This document shows positions 16,835 to 25,300 of a stretch of DNA of 64,000 nt, one piece after another. Within the stretch, counting starts at the first letter, position 1; every line of letters starts with the position of its first letter. The stretch is taken from assembly GCF_000062885.1 (NCBI RefSeq), contig NC_009142.1, positions 4,143,584-4,207,583 of the forward strand, in the 5' to 3' direction. The position numbers and the translations under genes are program-made. Below the pieces are notes generated by a model. That model was not told the DNA's origin. It did not search any database and was given only the letters and a program-made list of their open reading frames with translations. The stretch comes from Saccharopolyspora erythraea NRRL 2338 (GTDB taxonomy: Bacteria; Actinomycetota; Actinomycetes; Mycobacteriales; Pseudonocardiaceae).

Positions 16835-19341
16835 CCCGCACCCTGATCGTCGTCGGCCACGGCATGGTCGGTCACCGCCTCGTGGAGGAGGTGCGCGCCC
16901 GCGACGCGGCCGGGACCTGGCGGATCGTCGTGCTCGGCGAGGAGTCGCGCCCGGCCTACGACCGCGTCGCGCTGTCGTCCTACCTGGACGGCAAGAGCGC
17001 CGAGGACCTGAGCCTGGTCAGCCACGAGTTCCTCGACGACCCGCTGGTGGACCTGCGGCTGGACACCGGCGCGGCGGCCGTCGACCGGCACGCCAGGACG
17101 GTTTCCACGACCGACGGCGCGGTGCTCGGCTACGACGCGCTGGTGCTGGCCACCGGCTCGCGACCGTTCGTCCCGCCGGTGCCCGGCCACGACCTCGACG
17201 GCTGCTTCGTCTACCGGACGCTGGACGACCTGGACGAGATCCGCGACGCCGCGACCGAGGGCAGGCCAGGCGTGGTGATCGGCGGCGGTCTGCTCGGCTT
17301 GGAGGCGGCCAACGCGCTGCGGCTGCTCGGCATGCGCCCGCACGTGGTCGAGATGGCGCCGCGGCTGATGCCGTTGCAGGTCGACGAGGGCGGTGGGCAG
17401 GTGCTGTCGCGCCTGGTCGGCGACCTCGGGCTCACCGTGCACTGCGGCGCCGCGACGCAGTCCGTCGACGCCGACGAACACGGCCGGGTGCGCGGGGTGA
17501 CGCTGGCCGACGGCACCACCATCGACACCGACGTGGTGGTGTTCTCCGCGGGTGTGCGCCCGCGCGACGAGCTCGCCGAGCCGGCCGGGCTGGAGCGGGC
17601 CGAGCGCGGCGGAATCCTGGTCGACGACCGGTGCCGCACCAGCGACGAGCACATCTACGCCGTCGGCGAGTGCGCCGCGGTCGAGGGGCGCTGCTACGGG
17701 CTGGTCGCGCCCGGCTACACGATGGCCGAGGTGGTCGCCGGGCAGCTCGTGGACGCCGCCGGTGACGGCTTCCCCGGTGCCGACATGTCCACCAAGCTCA
17801 AGCTGCTCGGGGTCGACGTGGCCAGCTTCGGCGACGCGCACGGCACGACCGACGGCGCGCTGGAGGTCGTCTACGCCAACAACGCGGCCGGCACCTACGC
17901 CAAGCTCGTGCTCAGCGACGACGCGCAGGTGCTGCTCGGCGGTGTGCTCGTCGGCGACGCGAGCGCCTACGCGGTGCTGCGGCCGCTGGTCGGGCGCGAG
18001 CTGCCGGCGCCGCCCGAGCAGCTCCTGCTGCCGGCGGGCAGCGGCGTCGACGCCGGCGCGCTGCCGGGCGATGCGATCGTCTGCTCCTGCAACAACGTGT
18101 CCAAACAGGACATCACCAGCGCCATCACCGAGCAGGGGCTCACCGACGTCCCCGCCGTCAAGGGCTGCACCAAGGCGGGCACCAGCTGCGGCTCGTGCGT
18201 GCCGATGCTGAAGAACCTGCTGTCCGAATGCGGCGTCAGCACCTCCAACGCGCTGTGCGAGCACTTCCCGCAGTCCCGCTCCGAGCTGTTCGAGATCGTG
18301 CACGCCACCGGTGTCCAGACCTTCTCGGAGCTGATCGGCAGGCACGGCAGCGGACGCGGTTGCGACATCTGCAAACCGGCCGTGGCCTCGATCCTGGCCA
18401 GCCTCGGCCGCGGCCACGTCCTCGACGGCGAGCACGCCGGCCTGCAGGACACCAACGACCGGTTCCTGGCCAACCTCCAGCGCAACGGCACGTACTCGGT
18501 GGTGCCCAGGATCCCGGGCGGCGAGATCACCCCGGACAAGCTCATCACCATCGGGGAGGTCGCCAGGGACTTCGGCCTCTACACCAAGATCACCGGCGGT
18601 CAGCGCATCGACATGTTCGGCGCGCGGGTGGAGCAGCTGCCCGAGATCTGGCGGCGGCTGGTCGACGCCGGTTTCGAGTCCGGTCACGCCTACGGCAAGG
18701 CGCTGCGCACCGTGAAGTCCTGCGTCGGCAACGACTGGTGCCGCTACGGCGTGCAGGACTCGGTGGCCATGGCCATCCGGCTGGAGCTGCGCTACCGGGG
18801 GCTGCGCTCCCCGCACAAGCTCAAGTCCGGTGTGTCGGGCTGCGCGCGGGAGTGCGCCGAGGCCCGCTCGAAGGACTTCGGCGTGATCGCCACCGAGAAG
18901 GGCTGGAACCTCTACGTCGGCGGCAACGGCGGGTTCACCCCGCGCCACGCCGAGCTGCTGGCCGCCGACCTCGACGACGACGGGCTGGTGCGGCTCATCG
19001 ACCGGTTCCTCATGTTCTACGTGCGCACCGCCGACCGCCTGCAGCGCACCTCGGCCTGGATCGAGTCGCTCGAAGGCGGGCTGGAGCACGTGCGCGAGGT
19101 CGTGGTCGAGGACTCGCTGGGCATCGCCGCCGAGCTGGAGGCCGCGATGGCCGAGCACGTCGGCAACTACAGCGACGAGTGGGCGGGCGTGCTGCGCGAC
19201 CCGGACAAGCTCGCGCGCTTCGTCTCGTTCGTCAACGCCCCGGACGCACCCGACCCGACCATCAGCTTCACCGAGGAGCGCGGGCAGATCCGCCCCGTCT
19301 CCCTTCCCATGCCGTCGATCCGACAGGAGGTCCGAGCGTGA
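16831..19341 (+). CDS. nirB: NADH-dependent assimilatory nitrite reductase large subunit
   Basis: An 836-residue protein with NirB domain order: FAD/NAD-binding oxidoreductase (1-300; VVGHGMVGHRL, VVIGGGLLGLEAANAL), a BFD-like [2Fe-2S] domain near 415-460 (CSCNN ... CGSC), a second cysteine pair (CDIC) near 511, and the siroheme/[4Fe-4S] domain from about 550. The siroheme-cluster ligands are CVGNDWC near 631-637 and SGCARECAEA near 670-675. It reduces nitrite to ammonium with six electrons. The stop overlaps the NirD start as GTGA. Siroheme is supplied by the pathway that ends with the chelatase encoded downstream. Confidence 0.96.
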   Translation: MTRTLIVVGHGMVGHRLVEEVRARDAAGTWRIVVLGEESRPAYDRVALSSYLDGKSAEDLSLVSHEFLDDPLVDLRLDTGAAAVDRHARTVSTTDGAVLGYDALVLATGSRPFVPPVPGHDLDGCFVYRTLDDLDEIRDAATEGRPGVVIGGGLLGLEAANALRLLGMRPHVVEMAPRLMPLQVDEGGGQVLSRLVGDLGLTVHCGAATQSVDADEHGRVRGVTLADGTTIDTDVVVFSAGVRPRDELAEPAGLERAERGGILVDDRCRTSDEHIYAVGECAAVEGRCYGLVAPGYTMAEVVAGQLVDAAGDGFPGADMSTKLKLLGVDVASFGDAHGTTDGALEVVYANNAAGTYAKLVLSDDAQVLLGGVLVGDASAYAVLRPLVGRELPAPPEQLLLPAGSGVDAGALPGDAIVCSCNNVSKQDITSAITEQGLTDVPAVKGCTKAGTSCGSCVPMLKNLLSECGVSTSNALCEHFPQSRSELFEIVHATGVQTFSELIGRHGSGRGCDICKPAVASILASLGRGHVLDGEHAGLQDTNDRFLANLQRNGTYSVVPRIPGGEITPDKLITIGEVARDFGLYTKITGGQRIDMFGARVEQLPEIWRRLVDAGFESGHAYGKALRTVKSCVGNDWCRYGVQDSVAMAIRLELRYRGLRSPHKLKSGVSGCARECAEARSKDFGVIATEKGWNLYVGGNGGFTPRHAELLAADLDDDGLVRLIDRFLMFYVRTADRLQRTSAWIESLEGGLEHVREVVVEDSLGIAAELEAAMAEHVGNYSDEWAGVLRDPDKLARFVSFVNAPDAPDPTISFTEERGQIRPVSLPMPSIRQEVRA

Positions 19342-19661
19342 AGTGGCAGCAGATCTGCGCGTACGAGTCGCTGAGCCCCGAGTACGGGGTGCCCGCGCTG
19401 CTGGGCGACCACGCGGTCGCGTTGTTCCGCACCGGTGACGGCGAGCTGTTCGCCGTCGGCAACGTCGACCCGTACTGCGGTGCGGGCGTCATCAGCCGCG
19501 GCATCGTCGGCGACCGCGAGGGCGAGCCCACCGTCGCCTCCCCGATGCTCAAGCAGGTGTTCTCGCTGCGGACCGGCGAGTGCCTGGACGACCCCGGCAC
19601 GCGGCTGCCGACGTTCGCGGTGCGCCGCAAGGACGACGTGGTCGAGATCGGGCTTCCGTGA
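19338..19661 (+). CDS. nirD: Nitrite reductase small subunit, Rieske-like fold
   Basis: A 107-residue protein of the NirD family. It has the Rieske fold pattern (VALFRTGDGELFAVGNVDPY, then VASPMLKQVFSL) but lacks the CxH...CxxH ligands, as usual for NirD, so it should not bind a cluster. It accompanies NirB. The GTG start overlaps the NirB stop, with GGAGG seven bases upstream, and its own stop overlaps the next GTG start. Confidence 0.93.
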   Translation: MKWQQICAYESLSPEYGVPALLGDHAVALFRTGDGELFAVGNVDPYCGAGVISRGIVGDREGEPTVASPMLKQVFSLRTGECLDDPGTRLPTFAVRRKDDVVEIGLP

Positions 19662-20815
19662 CCGCTTCTCCCGAACTGGCCGGGTTCACCGTCGGGGTGA
19701 CCTCGGCCCGCCGCGCCGACGAGCTCGGCACCCTCCTCGAACGCCGCGGAGCGCGGGTGCAGCACGGCCCCGCGCTGCGCATCGTGCCGCTGGCTGACGA
19801 CACGGAACTGCGGCGCGCGACGGACGAGTGCATCCAGGCGCCGCCCGACGTGGTGGTGGCCACGACGGGCATCGGCTTCCGCGGCTGGGTCGAGGCCGCC
19901 GAGGGCTGGGGCGTCGGCGACGACCTGCTGAGCGCGTTGCACGACTCTCGGATGCTGGCGCGCGGGCCGAAGGCCAGGGGCGCGATGCGCGCGGCGGGTC
20001 TGCCCGACCCCTGGTCGCCGGAGTCGGAGTCCTCCGCGGGGGTGCTCGAGATGCTGCTCTCCGAGCCGCTGGCCGGACGGCGCGTCGCGGTGCAACTGCA
20101 CGGCAGGCCGCTGCCGGAGTTCACCGCGGCGCTGCGCGCGGCGGGCGCGCACGTCGTGGAGCTGCCGGTCTACCGGTGGTCGGCGCCGACCGACGTAACC
20201 GGCCTGGAGAACCTGCTCGACGCCGTATGCGCGCACGAGCTCGACGCGGTCACCTTCACCAGCGCGCCCGCGGCGGAAAACCTGCTGGCGCTGGCGGGCG
20301 AACGCGGCCGCCTGGACCGGCTCGTGTCGGCGTTGCGCGGACCGGTGCTCGCGGCGTGCGTGGGACCGGCGACCGCCGCGCCGCTGGCCGAGCACCGCAT
20401 CGCCGTGGTGATGCCGGAGCGCTACCGCCTCGGCGGACTGGTGCGCGCGCTGTGCGAGGCGTTGCCCGCACGGGCGCGCGTGCTGCCCGTCGCCGGGCGC
20501 CGGTTGCAGCTGCGGGGCCACGCGGCGGTGGTCGACGGCCAGCTCAAACCGCTCTCCCCCAGCGCGAAAGCACTGCTGCGCGCGCTGATGGAACAACCCG
20601 GCCGGGTCATCGCGCGCCGCGACCTTGCCGGAACCCTCAACGCGGGCCAGCCCGCGCAACGCCCGCTCGACGAGCACGCCGTCGAACAGGCCATCGCCCG
20701 GCTGCGCGCCTCGCTCGGCGCGCCCGAGCTCGTGCAGACCGTGATCAAACGCGGATACCGGATTCCGCTGGAACCGACGGAGGACCAGGCACCATGCGCA
20801 CGACCGCGACCGTGA
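19658..20815 (+). CDS. nnaR: Uroporphyrinogen-III synthase-like protein fused to a winged-helix DNA-binding domain, NnaR type
   Basis: A 385-residue fusion. Residues 1-265 match the HemD fold (VGVTSARRADEL, VATTGIGFRGW, TFTSAPAAENLL, ACVGPATAAPL). Residues about 285-372 form an OmpR-type winged helix (LSPSAKALLRALMEQPGRVIARRDL ... AIARLRASLG ... VIKRGYRI). This architecture is that of NnaR, the transcriptional co-activator of nitrate/nitrite assimilation in Streptomyces and Mycobacterium smegmatis. Position inside the nirBD-cbiX operon supports that role. Whether the HemD half still makes uroporphyrinogen III or senses a tetrapyrrole is open. The GTG start overlaps the NirD stop; the 3' end overlaps the chelatase gene by 22 bases. 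Confidence 0.85.
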   Translation: MTASPELAGFTVGVTSARRADELGTLLERRGARVQHGPALRIVPLADDTELRRATDECIQAPPDVVVATTGIGFRGWVEAAEGWGVGDDLLSALHDSRMLARGPKARGAMRAAGLPDPWSPESESSAGVLEMLLSEPLAGRRVAVQLHGRPLPEFTAALRAAGAHVVELPVYRWSAPTDVTGLENLLDAVCAHELDAVTFTSAPAAENLLALAGERGRLDRLVSALRGPVLAACVGPATAAPLAEHRIAVVMPERYRLGGLVRALCEALPARARVLPVAGRRLQLRGHAAVVDGQLKPLSPSAKALLRALMEQPGRVIARRDLAGTLNAGQPAQRPLDEHAVEQAIARLRASLGAPELVQTVIKRGYRIPLEPTEDQAPCARPRP

Positions 20816-21483
20816 CGACACCGCTGCTGCTGGTGGCCCACGGCACCAGGAACCCGTGCGGTCCCCGCGAAATCGACCGCATCGCACAGGCGGCGCGCCA
20901 GGTCCTCGACGTACCGGTGCACGTGGCCTACGTCGACGTCATCGGGCCGACCGTGGGCGAAGCACTGCGCGCCATCGGCGGCCCGGCCGTCGTGCTGCCC
21001 GCGTTCCTGGCGGCCGGCTACCACGTCCGCACCGACCTGCCCGCGCAGCTCGGCCCCGATGCCGAGGTCGCCGTCTGCCCGCCGCTGGGACCCGCACCGG
21101 AACTCGCCGAGGCGATGCTCGACCGGCTCCGGGACGCCGGATGGCGGCGCGGCGACCGCGTGCTGTTCTCCGCCGCCGGTTCCTCCGACGCGCGTGCACT
21201 CGACGACGTGCGCACCGCCGCGCGGCTGCTCGGCCGCCGGTGCGGTCAGCGACTGCGACCCAGCTACGTCACCACCGCGCGACCGCTGACCGCCGAGCTG
21301 TGCGGCGACGGTGTGCGCGCGTTCGTAGCGCCGTACCTGTTGGCGCCGGGTCTGTTCCACCGGACGCTCGCGGAGCTGCCGGTCGCCGGTGTCGCCGAAC
21401 CCATCGGCGCGCACCCCCGCGTCGTCGAACTCGTCGCACGCCGCTACCGCAACGCGTTGGAACGAGACGTCGACGCGGCCTGA
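20794..21483 (+). CDS. Sirohydrochlorin chelatase, CbiX/SirB type
   Basis: A 229-residue two-domain chelatase of the CbiX long form. The N-terminal active-site motif LLVAHGTRN holds the catalytic histidine, and HVAYVDV plus LPAFLAAGYHVRTDLP follow. The second half repeats the fold with a weaker motif (VLFSAAGSSD). It inserts Fe (or Co) into sirohydrochlorin, making siroheme for NirB. The ATG at 20794 lies inside the end of the preceding gene, with GGAGGACC upstream, so translation is coupled. It is the last gene of the nitrate operon; no clear terminator follows. Confidence 0.88.
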   Translation: MRTTATVTTPLLLVAHGTRNPCGPREIDRIAQAARQVLDVPVHVAYVDVIGPTVGEALRAIGGPAVVLPAFLAAGYHVRTDLPAQLGPDAEVAVCPPLGPAPELAEAMLDRLRDAGWRRGDRVLFSAAGSSDARALDDVRTAARLLGRRCGQRLRPSYVTTARPLTAELCGDGVRAFVAPYLLAPGLFHRTLAELPVAGVAEPIGAHPRVVELVARRYRNALERDVDAA

Positions 21484-21533
21484 CCGAGCACGCCCGGAAC
21501 GCACCTCGTTCGAGAGAACATTGCTCCAAACGG

Positions 21534-21575
21534 TTCATCGACCGTTCACCCTCTCGTAGGCTTGAGGACTACGAG
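21534..21575 (+). promoter_or_regulatory. Candidate promoter with overlapping inverted repeat
   Basis: TTCATC at 21534-21539 and TAGGCT at 21557-21562 are separated by 17 bases, a weak -35 with an acceptable -10. The inverted repeat CTCGTAG (21553-21559) / CTACGAG (21569-21575) overlaps the -10 box and the expected start point, as an operator or 5' hairpin would. It lies 20 bases before the gene at 21596. Confidence 0.4.
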
Positions 21576-21595
21576 TACCTGCGAAGGGGGTCCTG

Positions 21596-22264
21596 ATGGC
21601 TACCACAACGAGCTCCAGGAAAACCAGGCAGTCCAGCACGCGGCGCGGCGGTTCGACCGCCAGGAAGTCCGGGCAGACCCGCGGCAGTGCCGGCGCTGGC
21701 AGCAGTAGCAGCGGTAGCGGCACCAGGCAGGCCACCTCGCGCTCGAGCGCCGCCAGGAAGTCCGGCACGCGCCAGACCGGCACCTCGGGCGGGAGCACCG
21801 CGCGACGTTCCACCAGCACGAGCGCCAAGTCCTCGTCCGCGCGTTCCCGCACCGGATCAACGCGTTCGACGCGCTCGACCTCCGCGCGGTCCACTTCGGC
21901 ACGATCCCGCACCAGCGCTGCGCGGACGAGCACCGCCCAGACCAGTTCGGCACAGGCGAGCACCGCGCGCTCCAGCGGCGGCAACAAGGCGCAGGGCGCG
22001 ACCGTCAACCTGCCGTTCGTCACCGCGCGCTTCCACACCCCCGACGTGCACATGCCGACCCGGCAGGAGGTCAACTCCGCCGCCAGCTCGGTGCGCTCGA
22101 GGCTGCCCTCCCCCGGCCAGGCCGCCTTCTACGGCGCGCTCGGCCTCGGTGCCGCGCTGTCGGTGATCGAGTGGCCGGTGGCTCTTGCAATCGGTGCCGG
22201 CACCGCGATGGTGCGACGCGGCGGGTCCGCGTCGAAGCAGGGGAGCTCCCGCAGCTCCGAGTGA
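21596..22264 (+). CDS. Ser/Thr/Ala/Arg-rich basic protein with C-terminal hydrophobic segment
   Basis: A 222-residue protein. Residues 1-130 consist almost only of Ser, Thr, Ala, Arg, Gly and Gln in imperfect short repeats (STSARS, TSARSR, AARTST), strongly basic and surely disordered. Residues about 135-165 look structured (NLPFVTARFHTPDVHMPTRQ), and about 172-203 form a hydrophobic, possibly membrane-spanning segment (GALGLGAALSVIEWPVALAI). The start at 21596 has an AAGGGGG site. It lies 57 bases before the giant P-type ATPase gene on the same strand and is probably co-transcribed. I do not recognise a family; a DNA-binding (histone-H1-like tail) or anchoring role is possible but unproven. 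Confidence 0.8.
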   Translation: MATTTSSRKTRQSSTRRGGSTARKSGQTRGSAGAGSSSSGSGTRQATSRSSAARKSGTRQTGTSGGSTARRSTSTSAKSSSARSRTGSTRSTRSTSARSTSARSRTSAARTSTAQTSSAQASTARSSGGNKAQGATVNLPFVTARFHTPDVHMPTRQEVNSAASSVRSRLPSPGQAAFYGALGLGAALSVIEWPVALAIGAGTAMVRRGGSASKQGSSRSSE

Positions 22265-22321
22265 CCCGCTCTCCGGTGGCGCACGCCGCGATGCACCGCG
22301 AATCCGGCAGGAGTGTGATAC

Positions 22322-25300
22322 ATGGCGCTAGGGCGCGTGATCTCAGCAGCTTCACAACTCGCGAGCCCGGTGTGGGACGCCGTCCGCACCGTGGTCGCCT
22401 CGCCTTCCCGGCGGCGGATGTTCGCCGCGGAGGACCGGACGCACCTCGACGTCAGGGGACTGCACCGTCCGGGCACCGAAGCCCTCGCGGGAAAGCTGGA
22501 AGTACTGCTGCAGGACATGCCCGGCGTCAGGTCCGCGGAAGTCAACGGGGTCCTCGGCCGCATCGCGATCACCTACGACCCCGAAACGGTCACCCCGCAC
22601 GAGCTCGCCGACGCCATAACCGACTTCGAGCAGCGCCACGACCTCGACGGCCGCCCGGCCCAGGGCGTCAAACACCCCGGTGACGCCGCGCTCCTGCTGC
22701 GCGAGGTCGGCGCGGTCGGCCTCGGCATCGCGGGACTCGGTTACGCGATGGCCACGTCCGTGCTGCCGGTGCGGGCCCTGCCCTCGCTGGTTCCGGTCAC
22801 CTTCTCGCTGGTCGGCAGCGTGCCGTGGATGCGATCCACGGCCGAGAAGGCCGTGGGCCGCACGTTCCTGGACACCTCGCTGGCCGCGGCCGGCCTGACA
22901 TCGCAGGCACTGGCCCAGCGGCCGCTCGGCCTGTTCACCGACACCTGCGAGCGGCTGTGCACCACGCGCGAGTACCTGGCCCGCCGCGAGGCGTGGCGGC
23001 GGTGGGAGCAGAACGCCGCCGCGGGCGCGCACCGCAGCGCACCGGTCGAGGTCGCACCGCGTCCGGTACCGCTGCCCGACGGCGCGGTGGAACGCGTCGC
23101 CAACACCTCGGGTGCGCTCGCCCTCGGCGGCTACGGCGCGGTGCTCGCGATCTCCCGGCTCCCCCAGCGCGCGTTGGCCACCCTCGCAGCGGGCGTGCCC
23201 CGCCCGGGCTCGGCGGGACGCGAGGCGTTCGCCGCGCAGGTCGCGAGCGCCCTGTCGCACCGGGGAAATCTCGTGCTCGACCCCGACGCGCTGCGCCGGC
23301 TGGACCGCGTCGACGCGGTGGTCTTCGACGCGGCGGTGCTGCGCACCGGACGTGACGTCGTCGACACCGTTCTCGGCGTCGACCCCGGCACCGACATCAC
23401 CACGTTCGTCGAGCGCGCCAACGAGCTCATCGACCCCGCCGACCCCCGCAAGCGCGAGCGCAACGGCGCCTGGTCGACGATGCCGCTGGCCGACTGCAAA
23501 GCAGCGCTGCCGTCCCACATCCGCGACGCCGCAAGGGAGGAGAGCCGGCGCGGCGGCACCGTCGTGGTGCTCCTGCACGACTCCGAACCGGTCGCCATCG
23601 CAAGCGTCGCCCCGGAGCTCGACCCGCTGGCCGAGGCGCTCGTCGACGCGGCGCGCGGGGTCGGCACCGTGGCCGTCGCCGGCATCGGCGGCAAGCTCGG
23701 GGAACGGCTCGAGGTAGACCGGGTCGTGGCGGGCGGCAGCCGGCTGGCGCAGTCCGTGCGCGACCTGCAGGCCGAAGGGCGCGTCGTCGCGGTGGTCTCC
23801 TTCCGGGCGCATTCGGCGCTGCTCGCCTCCGACGTCGGCATCGGGTTGCCCGACGCCGAGAGCCGGGTGCCCTGGGGCGCGCACGTCTCCTGCATCAACC
23901 CGGCCGAGGCGCACACGCTGCTGGCCGCCGTGCCCTACGCGCGCCGCGCGAGCAACTACGCCGCCGCGCTGTCGGTGGCCGGGTCCTGCGCGGGAGCCGC
24001 GTTCGGCGCGCTCGGTCCCGCCGCGACCGCCCCGTCCCGGGCGTCGATGCCCGTGCAGGCGGCCACGCTGTGCGCCCTGGGCACCGGGACGTGGACGGGC
24101 ATCCAGGTCACGCACCTGCCTCCGCCGTCCGCGCGGGCGCGCACGCCCTGGCACGCTCTGCCGGTGCAGGCGGTGCTCGCGCTGCTGGGTACCTCACCCC
24201 GCGGACTCGACGAGCCGGAGGCGGCCCGCCGCAAGCAACCGGTGGAGACCGACCACACCGAGGTGGGGGTTACGACCGCGACCATCGAAGGGCTGATCAA
24301 CCCGATGACCGCGGTGCTCGGCGTGGGCGCGGCGGTCTCGGCCGGGCTCGGCTCCTTCCTCGACGCCGGCATGATCATGTTCGTGCTCGGCGCCAGCGCG
24401 GTGGTCGACGGCGTGCAGCGGGTCAGCACCAACCGCGAGCTGGCCAAGCTGCTCTCGGCCGGGCAGCTGCCCGCGCGGTTGCGGCGCGACGGCACCACCC
24501 GGACCGTGCCCGCCGACCAGCTCGTGCCGGGCGACATCGTCGAGCTGCACGCCGGTGACGGGGTGCCCGCGGACTGCCGGGTGCTGGAGGCCGAGGGCGT
24601 CGAGCTCGACGAGTCCAGCCTCACCGGCGAGTCGCAGCTGGTCGCCAAGTCACCGCAGGCCACCGGGGCGACGATGGTCGCCGACCGCACCTCCATGCTC
24701 TACCAGGGCACCGTGGTCGCCAGCGGTCGCGCCATCGCCGTCGTGGTCGCCACCGGCTCGCGCACCGAGCTCGGCAGCACCACGACCCAGGACGACGGCG
24801 GCGCATGCTCCGGCACCGGCGGTGTCGAGGCGAGGCTGAGCGCGCTGACCAAGCGCACGATCCCGATCTCGGCGGGCGCCGGCGTGGCGCTGGCGGTGGC
24901 CGACCTGGTGCGGGGCCACCCGGCGGGCCAGGCGATCAGCCGCGCCGTGGGACTGGCGGTGGCCGCGGTGCCCGAAGGCCTGCCGTTCGTGGCCACGGTC
25001 GCCGAGACCGCGGCGGCGCGGCGACTGGCCGACCGGGGGGTGCTGGTGCGCAGCCCGAAGACGATCGAGGCGCTGGGCCGGGTCGACGCGCTCTGCTTCG
25101 ACAAGACGGGCACCCTCACCCAGGGGCGCATCAGCCTGCGGGAGGTCTCCGACGGCCGCTCCAGCCGCGCCGTCGAGCACCTCGACCCGTGGCTGCGCCA
25201 GGTCGTCACCACCGCCGTGCACGCCAGCCCGGAGCCGGAGGACGACCGGCCGCTGGCGCACCCGACCGACCAGGCCGTCGTCGACGGTGCGCAGCGGGCC

